Shown piece by piece: positions 1-5,629 of a stretch of DNA of 6,273 nt. The position numbers and the translations under genes are program-made. The stretch's first letter is position 1, and the number at the start of each line of letters is the position of its first letter. The notes under the pieces are model-generated. The model saw only the letters and a list, made by a program, of their open reading frames with translations, did not search any database and was not told where the DNA came from. The stretch comes from an uncultured Eggerthellaceae bacterium (GTDB taxonomy: Bacteria; Actinomycetota; Coriobacteriia; Coriobacteriales; Eggerthellaceae), in the NCBI GenBank assembly GCA_946626265.1, contig CAMOUE010000134.1:1-6273 (forward strand), given 5' to 3'.

Positions 1-361
1 TGAGCTTGCCGAGCGGCCCCATGGTAGGACAGCCACGCGAACCCTCGCGATAGGGATCGTTCCTGCGGCCGCAAGGGAAACCGCAAACGATGCGGTTCGA
101 CTGGCACTCGGCAGGCTCCACGGCCTCGCGGAACGCCTCGGTCAGGTCGGCGCCGCAGCTGGCACACACAGGCATGGCCACACCACCACGCTCGATGATT
201 TTCCTCTCCATGACGCTCTTGCGATGCGGCAAGTCGAAATAGATGAGGTACTCGTCACGCGACATCTCGGCAAGAAGCCCGCATTCGGGACAATGCGCCT
301 GCACGATGCGCTTCGGACGGCAGTCGCCGCACAGCGGATTGCACGATGCCGCATAGCACAT
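1..361 (-). CDS. Cysteine-rich putative zinc-ribbon protein, partial (3' end outside window)
   Basis: An uninterrupted frame of 120 codons runs from an ATG at 361 to the left edge, so the C-terminus is missing. The visible part has 12 cysteines. Three CxxC pairs stand out: C11-C14 (CGDC), C24-C27 (CPEC) and C66-C69 (CASC); C86, C93, C97 and C111 follow. Such spacing is typical of structural zinc-binding knuckles or ribbons, so metal binding is likely. No catalytic motif, signal peptide or membrane helix is visible, and I do not recognise a named family. The start is supported by a purine-rich GAGGAAGGGG upstream of the ATG. An in-frame GTG 10 codons further upstream lacks such a site. The gene stands about 140 bases behind slyD and may have its own promoter. 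Function is unknown: it could be a regulatory or adaptor zinc protein. Confidence 0.7.
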   Translation of the reverse strand, partial: MCYAASCNPLCGDCRPKRIVQAHCPECGLLAEMSRDEYLIYFDLPHRKSVMERKIIERGGVAMPVCASCGADLTEAFREAVEPAECQSNRIVCGFPCGRRNDPYREGSRGCPTMGPLGKL

Positions 362-398
362 GGCCCTCTTCCCCTTCCTCGAATTGGCGAACACCCTT

Positions 399-428
399 AG
401 ATTAGCCGACCTCTTCCCGTTTCGTCAG
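399..428 (-). promoter_or_regulatory. Weak candidate sigma-70 promoter for the Cys-rich gene
   Basis: On the minus strand CTGACG (428-423) resembles a -35 box (four of six matches to TTGACA). After an 18-base spacer comes TAATCT (404-399), a poor -10 box matching TATAAT at three positions. It lies about 40 bases upstream of the ATG at 361. The match is weak and based on consensus only. Confidence 0.2.
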
Positions 429-453
429 GGGCCTATCGGCCACTTTTGCCCCT

Positions 454-489
454 CGCAACTCCTGCAACTCGAAGCAGGTTCACGTTGCG
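454..489 (-). terminator. Stem-loop after slyD, possible terminator without U-tract
   Basis: Two nested inverted repeats lie 11 bases beyond the slyD stop: CGCAAC/GTTGCG outside and CCTGC/GCAGG inside, with an 8-base loop. No run of U follows in the minus-strand transcript. It may be a transcript-end structure or weak terminator rather than a classical intrinsic terminator. The rest of the 362-500 gap holds only a small GGCC-GATA-GGCC hairpin and the weak promoter candidate. Confidence 0.4.
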
Positions 490-500
490 GGAATGAGTCG

Positions 501-1013
501 CTACGCGCGTGATTGCTCCTTGAAACGGTGGCATCCGCACGTGCAGCCTTCGGCGTGCTGCTCGTTTTCCACGAGCGAGCCCGTCTCACCAAGAATCGAT
601 ACAACCTCCAGATCGAACGTTAGGTCACAACCTGCAAGCTCGTGATTGCCATCGAACACAATCTCGTTTTCGTCGACTGACACGACCTTGAGCCGCCTGC
701 GCTCGCCAGGCAAGTCGAGCATGATGTACTGCCCAACCGGCAGCTTGTCGGCATCGGGAAAGTCGACCGTCGGCACGTGCTCGATCAGGCGCTCATCGCG
801 CTCGCCGTACGCTTCGCGCGCCGGGACGGTGACCGTTCGCTTTTCGTGAGCCGACATGTCGGCAACAGCCTTCTCGAGACCGGGAATCACCGTTCCATTG
901 CCAATCGTGAACTCGAGCGGATTGCCCTTGTGCCAGTCCGAGCAATCGAACACCGTGCCGTCTTCCAATCGCCCTTCGTACAGCACGCCCACGCGCCTTC
1001 CGATTTCAATCAT
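501..1013 (-). CDS. slyD: SlyD-type FKBP peptidyl-prolyl cis-trans isomerase
   Basis: A 170-aa cytoplasmic folding helper that isomerises peptide bonds before proline and, in this family, also acts as a chaperone and nickel or zinc carrier. Residues 1-67 and about 120-140 form the FKBP domain: the GTVFDCS-type first strands, the IGNGTVIPGLEKAV segment (about 37-50), PAREAYGERDE (64-74) and DGNHELAG (121-128) are all hallmark SlyD stretches. The insert between about 68 and 118 is the 'insert-in-flap' chaperone domain. The tail carries H153 and a C157-x-C159-x-C161-H162 cluster, a short version of the metal-binding tail of E. coli SlyD. The start at 1013 is chosen because GGAAGGAG (1028-1021) sits 7 bases before it. 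An ATG ten codons upstream would begin inside the stem of the preceding hairpin and has no ribosome site. It follows a terminator-like hairpin, so it is probably not functionally tied to the SDR/VOC genes. Confidence 0.95.
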   Translation of the reverse strand: MIEIGRRVGVLYEGRLEDGTVFDCSDWHKGNPLEFTIGNGTVIPGLEKAVADMSAHEKRTVTVPAREAYGERDERLIEHVPTVDFPDADKLPVGQYIMLDLPGERRRLKVVSVDENEIVFDGNHELAGCDLTFDLEVVSILGETGSLVENEQHAEGCTCGCHRFKEQSRA

Positions 1014-1036
1014 GGTTTCGCTCCTTCCATTGCGAA

Positions 1037-1070
1037 ACCGCACCGAAAGGCCGATTCCTTTCGGTGCGGT
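1037..1070 (-). terminator. Strong hairpin terminator after the 110-aa gene
   Basis: A 14-bp perfect stem (A-CCGCACCGAAAGG with CCTTTCGGTGCGG-T) and a 6-base loop begin 3 bases after the stop codon of the 110-aa gene. In the minus-strand transcript it is followed only by UUUCGC, so the U-tract is short. Position and stem strength still make it the best terminator in the window. It separates the SDR/VOC unit from slyD, although read-through into slyD is possible because only about 23 bases separate the hairpin from the slyD start. Confidence 0.75.
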
Positions 1071-1073
1071 AAT

Positions 1074-1406
1074 TTATCTTGCCATTCCTAACATCGGCGC
1101 AGCGAGCGGAGCGACTGTCTCGTCGGGCCTGCCCGTCAGGATGTTGTACCACACGCCACCACACATCACATACAGTGCTTTGAGCTCGATATGCCCCGCA
1201 TGCGTCGAGCTCCCGAGGTAGCGAATCGAACCGTCCGTCAAAGCACCCACAGGAACCCACGTCCCATCATTCGCCCAGAACTCGACGAGCTCAACGCCGT
1301 CGGCCGCGACAAGCGCACCGGTGCGCTTGTCGGTGCGCACAATCGGTAGCGCCTTGAGCTTGCCTGCGTCTTTCGCTTGAGCAATAGTTTCAGCGGGTTT
1401 TGGCAT
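1074..1406 (-). CDS. Conserved-looking hypothetical protein, 110 aa
   Basis: I do not recognise this protein. It starts 20 bases after the stop of the upstream SDR, behind a good ribosome site (GAGAGGAG, 1422-1415, 8 bases from the ATG), and ends 3 bases before a strong hairpin. It is therefore a believable last gene of the SDR operon. The N-terminal 30 residues are charged and lack a signal peptide (PKPAETIAQAKDAGKLK). The remainder is rich in beta-strand-prone Val, Gly, Tyr and Trp segments: VELVEFWANDGTWVPVG (38-54), IRYLG (61-65), IELKALYVMCGGVWYNIL (73-90). There is one cysteine (C82), no membrane helix and no obvious catalytic motif. A small soluble beta-rich accessory or ligand-binding protein is a guess only. 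Confidence 0.75.
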   Translation of the reverse strand: MPKPAETIAQAKDAGKLKALPIVRTDKRTGALVAADGVELVEFWANDGTWVPVGALTDGSIRYLGSSTHAGHIELKALYVMCGGVWYNILTGRPDETVAPLAAPMLGMAR

Positions 1407-1426
1407 GTGACAAACTCCTCTCGCGC

Positions 1427-2254
1427 TTAGTCGAGCTGTTTGACGAGCGTCATGGCAGACTTGCCACCGTCGAGAACGAGATCGACGCCGGTCAGGTACT
1501 CGTGACCAGGCTCGAGCAGCTTCACGATGAAGTCCGCCATCTCGGCAGGGTCGCCCAAGCGACCGAACGCAGTCCCTTGCGCAATCTTCTCCAGCTGTTC
1601 CGCAGGGCTCTCGCGCAGCATCGGCGTATCGAACGAACCGGGCGCCACCGAGAAGATGGCCGTGTTCCTCTTGCCCAGGCGCACCGTGTTGGCCTTCGTG
1701 TAATAGATGGTGAAAGCCTTCGAAGCTGGGTAGTAGATGTAATCGTCGCCCAAGAAAGCCATGCGTGGATCGAGCGGACGGCTCGACAGCTCTGCCTTCA
1801 TGCGCTCGACGAAATCAGGAGCATCGGGGTTCTGCCAAATCTCGATCTCGGTCGGTGTCGGCTGGTGGAAATACCCCGTGATGGAGGAGTAGTTGATCAC
1901 CTTGGCGTCCTGAAGGTAGGGCATGAACGCGTTGATGACGTTCACCGTTCCCTTGAAATTGACAGCCAAGATGAGGTCGGGACCGCCCGAGTCAACGCCT
2001 GCAGCGTTGATAAGAGACCCGATAGGTGCAATAGATGCTGCAAATTCGGCAAAGTCATCGAGCGAATCAACATCGGCGATGTCGACCGTCTTTCCATAAG
2101 CGTCGACACCCGCCGCCTCGAGTTCGGCGATTGCGTTGTCGAGGCGCTGCTGGTTACGGCCGCCCACAAGCACTGGGCCGAACACGCCAAGCGCCTTGGC
2201 AGTTGCCAGGCCCATGCCCGACGTGCCTCCGAGTACTACCTGAAGCTTTTCCAT
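1427..2254 (-). CDS. SDR family oxidoreductase with long insertion before the active-site Tyr (hydroxysteroid dehydrogenase-like)
   Basis: A 275-aa short-chain dehydrogenase/reductase, presumably a cytoplasmic NAD(P)-dependent alcohol/ketone oxidoreductase. The Rossmann half shows the cofactor loop LGGTSGMG (8-15; Leu replaces the usual Thr), D58 after beta-3, NAAG (83-86) and N99. The catalytic residues are S123 or S124 (NYSSITGY), Y175 and K179 (YPASK). PGSFDTPML (205-213) and the LDGG end (261-264) are typical. The gap between Ser and Tyr is about 50 residues instead of the usual 12-14. A similar lengthened region occurs in the 3-alpha-hydroxysteroid dehydrogenase/carbonyl reductase group, so a bulky or ring-shaped carbonyl substrate is possible; this is inference. 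The ribosome site is modest (GAAAGGG, about 8 bases before the ATG). It lies downstream of a highly structured 153-bp gap and 20 bases before the 110-aa gene, with which it is probably cotranscribed. Confidence 0.92.
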   Translation of the reverse strand: MEKLQVVLGGTSGMGLATAKALGVFGPVLVGGRNQQRLDNAIAELEAAGVDAYGKTVDIADVDSLDDFAEFAASIAPIGSLINAAGVDSGGPDLILAVNFKGTVNVINAFMPYLQDAKVINYSSITGYFHQPTPTEIEIWQNPDAPDFVERMKAELSSRPLDPRMAFLGDDYIYYPASKAFTIYYTKANTVRLGKRNTAIFSVAPGSFDTPMLRESPAEQLEKIAQGTAFGRLGDPAEMADFIVKLLEPGHEYLTGVDLVLDGGKSAMTLVKQLD

Positions 2255-2279
2255 AGTGAAGACCCTTTCGTGCTATGCG

Positions 2280-2310
2280 GGTTTGACGATTAACGTTCTA
2301 GCGTCAAACC
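2280..2310. promoter_or_regulatory. Inverted repeat, candidate operator upstream of the second SDR
   Basis: GGTTTGACG (2280-2288) and CGTCAAACC (2302-2310) form a perfect 9-bp inverted repeat around a 13-base centre that itself contains the palindrome AACGTT. Its inner edge is 26 bases upstream of the SDR start codon. The minus-strand copy contains TTGACG, a good -35 hexamer, but I see no convincing -10 at the right distance. It could be a repressor or activator site or a leader hairpin. Confidence 0.45.
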
Positions 2311-2313
2311 GAG

Positions 2314-2355
2314 GACGTCCGGCGATAGCGCAGCTATTTCGATATCGCCAGACGT
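2314..2355 (-). promoter_or_regulatory. Long imperfect hairpin between the 212-aa VOC gene and the second SDR gene
   Basis: GACGTCCGGCGATA (2314-2327) pairs with TATCGCCAGACGTC (2343-2356, outer base approximate), a 14-bp stem with one mismatch and a loop of about 15 bases. In minus-strand RNA the mismatch becomes a U-G wobble, so the stem is continuous in the transcript. No U-tract follows. It could act as a terminator-like element, attenuator or mRNA stabiliser. Confidence 0.5.
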
Positions 2356-2375
2356 CGGAGTAAGCTCACCGTGTG

Positions 2376-2401
2376 GCGGTAAGGGGAATCTCCTTTACCG
2401 C
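2376..2401 (-). promoter_or_regulatory. Small hairpin directly after the 212-aa VOC gene
   Basis: GCGGTAA (2376-2382) and TTACCGC (2395-2401) form a 7-bp stem, with two further pairs beyond one mismatch. It begins 7 bases after the stop codon at 2408 and has no U-tract behind it. It may be an RNA 3'-end structure. Confidence 0.35.
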
Positions 2402-2407
2402 ATGAGA

Positions 2408-3046
2408 TTATTTACCGCCCATCGGGATGAACATGTGCTCTTCCGAGCCGTCCCACTTGTCCTTGGCGCCGAGGATGGCGTCGTGCAGACGCTTGGCACG
2501 CGGCTCGATGAACTGCACGGCGAAGCCGACGTTCTTGCGCATGTCGGCGACCATGAACGACGGCTTGCCGGCGTTCGCGCGAACCATTTCCTCGTCGGCG
2601 CCGGTCGCACGCGCCTTCTCAAGCGCATTTTCGAGGTCGGGGTAACCGACGGTGATAACGGGAATGCCGTAGAAATCGCAGGCCTCCTGCGCCTCGGCCA
2701 AACTGTCCACGAAGATATGCACGTGGTTCAACCCCGGCTCGTCCTGCTTGTTGAGTTCCGTGAACATGGTCGGGATCGACCAGTCGTTCTGCGTGACAAC
2801 CTCGATGGAGTGGCTACCCCACGCACCGTAGCTCGCATGGAACTCGAGCCCCGTGCAGTCGACTTCCTCGCCATGGTACAGCAACTTGCCGAACGTGTTG
2901 GTCGTGTAGAAGAACGGGCCCGAGCCGAACAGCTTGTTGTGCTCAATCATGAACTGACGCCAGTCAGGAGCGCAGAAGCCCAGCTGATGAACCCAGTCCT
3001 TGCCTTTGAAGTAGTTCTCGAAATCCTTGGAGACGATCTCGGTCAT
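2408..3046 (-). CDS. VOC superfamily (glyoxalase fold) protein, 212 aa
   Basis: Soluble vicinal-oxygen-chelate protein with two beta-alpha-beta-beta-beta halves, resembling the Glyoxalase_4 / methylmalonyl-CoA epimerase branch. Markers are WVHQLGF (18-24), the FGSGPFFYT loop (40-48), HSIEVV (79-84), GLNHVHIFVDS (105-115) and FAVQFIEP (175-182). By alignment with the 176-aa VOC protein in this cluster, the metal ligands should be Q21, E82, H108 and Q178. The last is Gln where the partner has Glu; H20 and H110 are nearby alternatives. A helical insertion around 138-162 (LENALEKARATGADEE) is absent from the partner. The tail has a K-WDG motif (197-200). It starts behind AGGAAGGA, about 6 bases before the ATG. 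Family members are epimerases, racemases, isomerases, dioxygenases or lyases; its place between a transporter and an SDR suggests an isomerisation step. The exact reaction cannot be read from sequence. Confidence 0.88.
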   Translation of the reverse strand: MTEIVSKDFENYFKGKDWVHQLGFCAPDWRQFMIEHNKLFGSGPFFYTTNTFGKLLYHGEEVDCTGLEFHASYGAWGSHSIEVVTQNDWSIPTMFTELNKQDEPGLNHVHIFVDSLAEAQEACDFYGIPVITVGYPDLENALEKARATGADEEMVRANAGKPSFMVADMRKNVGFAVQFIEPRAKRLHDAILGAKDKWDGSEEHMFIPMGGK

Positions 3047-3085
3047 GGTATGTCCTTCCTCTTATCGTCGTATTTCATCCTTGGG

Positions 3086-3122
3086 GCGGGCTTGCCGGAT
3101 AGAGGGGTATCGACAAGCCCGC
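3086..3122 (-). promoter_or_regulatory. Hairpin in the gap between the transporter and 212-aa VOC genes
   Basis: GCGGGCTTG (3086-3094) and CAAGCCCGC (3114-3122) form a perfect 9-bp stem. It extends inward by about six more pairs with one bulge, leaving a CCCCTC-type loop on the minus strand. No U-tract follows, and the hairpin ends about 40 bases before the start codon at 3046. It is possibly an intercistronic mRNA processing or stability element. Confidence 0.45.
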
Positions 3123-3192
3123 GCTTGTGTCGGCAGCCGCATGAAGGAGGGGTCGCAGCAACCGCCGCCCGTCGACTTACGTCGAGCCAAAC

Positions 3193-3241
3193 GGTGTCTC
3201 CCCTTTGGTCAACGACCATTTGGGAGTCTCCCCTTTGATCA
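3193..3241. repeat. Two 19-bp direct repeats with a 30-bp period
   Basis: GGTGTCTCCCCTTTGGTCA (3193-3211) recurs as GGAGTCTCCCCTTTGATCA (3223-3241), identical at 17 of 19 positions and offset by exactly 30 bases. The second copy contains the hyphenated palindrome GGGAG-T-CTCCC. The pair directly abuts the transporter stop codon. It may be a dispersed intergenic repeat of this genome or a double regulator site. Two copies with an 11-base interval are not a CRISPR array. Confidence 0.7.
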
Positions 3242-3242
3242 G

Positions 3243-4694
3243 TTAGTCTTCCATCTTGTCGGCTTCGGGCTTCTTCAGCAGGAACGTGATGCAGAACAGG
3301 ATGATCCAGGCGACGAGCGCGACGATCATGCACATGCGCATGCCGCCAGCCGGGTTCATGCCCACGAGCAGGGTGAAGATAGCCATGCCGAGACCGGCGC
3401 CCAGGCTCTGACCGAGCTGAATGGTCGAGTTGCCGATGGTGCGAAGCTCGGAGCTCAGCATGATCTGCGGCGCAGCGGACTGGGTAGCCTTTTGCTGCGA
3501 ATCGAAGACGCCGGCCAAGAACATGAGCACATAGATGACCCACACGGGCACGCCCGGCACGAGCACGAAGACGAATGCGGCCATGATGACGACGCGGAAA
3601 ACGTTGCCGATGGTCATGACGTTTTTAGCAGTGCCGGATTTGGCGATCATCTTGCCGAACACCGGGCTCAGGAACAAGCCCAACACGGCCATGAGGACGC
3701 TGGCCAGGCCGCCCGCCAAGGCAGGGCCGATGGTCAGGCAAATCGGGTCGTTGGTCAGCTGACGCATGATGAAACCGGCGATGAAGAACGACAGGGCCAT
3801 GGCACCGAAGTTATGCAGGAAATTCGCACTCGCGAGAATGACCGTATTGCGGTCCTTCAGAGCCTCGACCGGGATAATGGCGTCGTTTTGCTTCTTGCGG
3901 ATGATGAATGCAAGCACGATCAGCGAGATCAGCGCAACGACGAGCAAGCCGGTGTTCAGCGGCGTACCGAAGCGCACGTAGCTTCCGCCCATCGAGAGCG
4001 CGAGGATGAGGCAGCCGAGGAAAACCGTGATGGCAAAAGCGCCGGCAAAGTCGAACGCGCCGCCCTTGCGAGCGAGGTCAGCCACTTCTTCCTTGGTAAC
4101 CTTAACACCCATCAACACGACAATGAATGCGATGGCAAGAATCGCAAAGAGGATCCAGCACCACACGCGCCAGCTGATGCGGTCAATGACGATACCGCCC
4201 AAGAACGGGCCGACGATCGTGGCGATCGACATCATGGTGCCGACCAAGCCGAGGTACACGCCCGCCTGCTTGCGGTCGTACACGTCGCGAATCATCGTGA
4301 AGCCCACGGCGAACACGCCGGCGCTGACCATTCCCCAGAAGACGTTGGCCACGATAATGACCATCATCGAAGGCGCCAAAGCGCGGACGAGCAGCACGAT
4401 AGCGCCCACGCCCAAACCGAGCGCGAGCAAAGTGCGCTTCAAATGCGGGTTACGAGCGGCGATGAAGCCGAAGATCGGCATCGCGCACACGCTCAGAATG
4501 CCGCTGATGCCCTGCGCTAGGCCATAGATTTCCATGCCGCCGATCTCGGCTGCGGCAGCAGGGAACAGCGTCGAGTTGGTCATCGAAACGAGCAGGTTGG
4601 CGAAGACGCCGCAGTACACGCCGATGACGGTCATGAGTTTCTTCGAATTCGGTGCAGCTTGGAAAGCATTTTGCTTTGTTTCAGTTGCTTCCAT
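3243..4694 (-). CDS. MFS transporter, DHA2 (EmrB/QacA-like) type, 14 membrane helices
   Basis: A 483-aa inner-membrane secondary transporter, likely driven by the proton gradient. Hydrophobic segments can be placed at about 19-43, 57-79, 88-107, 109-134, 146-170, 176-196, 213-235, 248-266, 285-310, 320-343, 358-379, 383-402, 422-446 and 452-472. That gives 14 helices, the layout of the DHA2 drug:H+ antiporter branch. The antiporter motif C is visible in helix 5 as GPFLGGIVID (162-171), followed by the WRVWCWI segment at the next helix. The loop between helices 2 and 3 (RNPHLKR, 81-87) is a degraded motif A. There is no signal peptide. DHA2-like proteins usually export drugs or metabolites, but gut actinomycetes often carry such carriers beside catabolic genes, so uptake of the cluster's substrate is equally possible. 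The start codon is preceded by AAGGGG, a modest ribosome site. The gene sits between the two VOC/SDR pairs. Confidence 0.93.
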   Translation of the reverse strand: MEATETKQNAFQAAPNSKKLMTVIGVYCGVFANLLVSMTNSTLFPAAAAEIGGMEIYGLAQGISGILSVCAMPIFGFIAARNPHLKRTLLALGLGVGAIVLLVRALAPSMMVIIVANVFWGMVSAGVFAVGFTMIRDVYDRKQAGVYLGLVGTMMSIATIVGPFLGGIVIDRISWRVWCWILFAILAIAFIVVLMGVKVTKEEVADLARKGGAFDFAGAFAITVFLGCLILALSMGGSYVRFGTPLNTGLLVVALISLIVLAFIIRKKQNDAIIPVEALKDRNTVILASANFLHNFGAMALSFFIAGFIMRQLTNDPICLTIGPALAGGLASVLMAVLGLFLSPVFGKMIAKSGTAKNVMTIGNVFRVVIMAAFVFVLVPGVPVWVIYVLMFLAGVFDSQQKATQSAAPQIMLSSELRTIGNSTIQLGQSLGAGLGMAIFTLLVGMNPAGGMRMCMIVALVAWIILFCITFLLKKPEADKMED

Positions 4695-4738
4695 GGTTTC
4701 CCCTTACAATACGTTGTGGTCTGCTCTGGCGAGCCAAC

Positions 4739-4791
4739 CGGGAGCGTGCTCCTAACCACCCTTTCGGTCATCCTTCGGGAACGCTCGCCCG
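4739..4791 (-). promoter_or_regulatory. Imperfect inverted repeat in the gap between the first SDR and transporter genes
   Basis: GAGCGT..TCC (4742-4752) faces GGA-ACGCTC (4778-4786), a 9-bp stem with a 2-base bulge and a large loop. CGGG/CCCG extend it outward to 4739 and 4791. There is no U-tract. It is probably a transcript structure between cotranscribed genes. Confidence 0.3.
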
Positions 4792-4806
4792 AGCGGCTTA
4801 TTCGTT

Positions 4807-5586
4807 TTACGCCAGCTCGCCGCCGTCGATGAGGATGCTGTGGCCCGTCACCCACTCGGAGGCGTCCGAAGCCAGGTACAGCACGCCGTTGGCGATGTCG
4901 TCGATGTTGCCGAGGCGCCCCAGCGGAATCTTCGCCGCGTTCGGCGCGACGTACTTCTCGAACAGCTCGTCCATGCCCGCAGGATGCGTCATCTCGGTGT
5001 CGATGAGGCCGGGGATGACGGCGTTGACGCGCACCTTCGAGGGCGCAAGCTTCTTGGCGAGGTTCTGCGTCCACGCGCGGATGGCCCCCTTGGACGCGGC
5101 GTAGGCCATGCTGCCGGCGGCGTGGAAGCCGGCCAGCGAGTTGATGAACACGATCGAGCCGTGCCCTCCCTTGGCGCACTCGGCGTAGCCGTACTTGAGC
5201 ATGTAGTAGACGCCGTCCAAATTGATGCCGAGCACCTTGCGGTAGTTCTCGACGTCGAACGCGTCCTCGAGGCTGCGCTCGTTCTTGCCGCTGATGCCCG
5301 ACGCGAGCACCATGACGTCGAGGCCGCCGAACTTCTCGACGCACGCCTCGACGGCGGCCTTGCACTGCGCCTCGTCGGACACGTCGGCCACCGCATAGCC
5401 GGCCTCGCCGCCCGCGGCCTCGATCTCGGCGACCGCGGCCTGGAGCTTCTCCTCTCGGCGCGCGACCAAAAACACCTTCGCGCCGGCCTCGGCGAGGATC
5501 TTCGCCGAGCCGTTGCCGATGCCGCGCGAGCTCGCACCCGTGATCAGGGCTACGCGGCCGTCCATGTTGAATTGAGCTAACGTCAT
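4807..5586 (-). CDS. Classical SDR family oxidoreductase, 259 aa
   Basis: A cytoplasmic NAD(P)-dependent short-chain dehydrogenase/reductase of typical length. It has the cofactor loop TGASSRGIG (16-24), D68-V69 after beta-3, N122 (GINLDG), S150 (INSLAG), Y162 and K166 (YAASK), completing the N-S-Y-K tetrad. PGLIDTEMT (192-200) and the C-terminal VTGHSILIDGG (246-256) are standard. Two departures are seen. The glycine loop is one residue longer than the usual TGxxxGxG, and the NNAG motif after beta-4 reads LASG (94-97). R43/R44 after beta-2 (VARREEK) hint at NADP(H), but this is not decisive. The start is fixed by the window's best ribosome site, AAGGAGGAG (5597-5589), a few bases before the ATG. 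It probably reduces or oxidises a carbonyl/alcohol made or used by the VOC protein just upstream. Its substrate is unknown. Local GC is higher than in most neighbours. Confidence 0.95.
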   Translation of the reverse strand: MTLAQFNMDGRVALITGASSRGIGNGSAKILAEAGAKVFLVARREEKLQAAVAEIEAAGGEAGYAVADVSDEAQCKAAVEACVEKFGGLDVMVLASGISGKNERSLEDAFDVENYRKVLGINLDGVYYMLKYGYAECAKGGHGSIVFINSLAGFHAAGSMAYAASKGAIRAWTQNLAKKLAPSKVRVNAVIPGLIDTEMTHPAGMDELFEKYVAPNAAKIPLGRLGNIDDIANGVLYLASDASEWVTGHSILIDGGELA

Positions 5587-5629
5587 TTCTCCTCCTTATG
5601 CGTGATGGCTTGCACACAGACCGTGGCGA

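Noticed and set aside
142..354. Minus-strand frame of 70 codons near the left edge
   Set aside because: It overlaps the CxxC-rich frame that starts at 361, which has the ribosome site; this frame is Arg/Ser-rich shadow sequence.
1400..2293. Plus-strand frame of 297 codons over the second SDR
   Set aside because: It is antisense to a well-supported SDR, lacks a ribosome site and shows no recognisable motif.
2402..3238. Plus-strand frame of 278 codons over the 212-aa VOC gene
   Set aside because: It is antisense to a gene with clear VOC motifs and a good ribosome site; no independent support.
3193..3241. CRISPR array
   Set aside because: There are only two repeat copies with an 11-base interval, no further units and no cas genes.
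3043..3543. Minus-strand frame of 166 codons running from inside the transporter gene through the 3047-3242 gap
   Set aside because: It is out of frame with the transporter and has no start signal. Its repeated DQRGD peptide is just the translated 30-bp-period DNA repeat.
3027..4520. Long plus-strand frame of 497 codons opposite the transporter gene
   Set aside because: It is the antisense shadow of a clear membrane protein: extremely rich in His, Asp, Glu, Gln and Arg, without a domain motif. The minus-strand frame has 14 helices and the antiporter motif.
4840..5580. Plus-strand frame of 246 codons, and long alternative minus-strand frames, over the first SDR
   Set aside because: High GC with G/C-rich third positions keeps other frames open; their products are Arg/Ala-rich with no motifs, whereas the SDR frame has the full catalytic tetrad.
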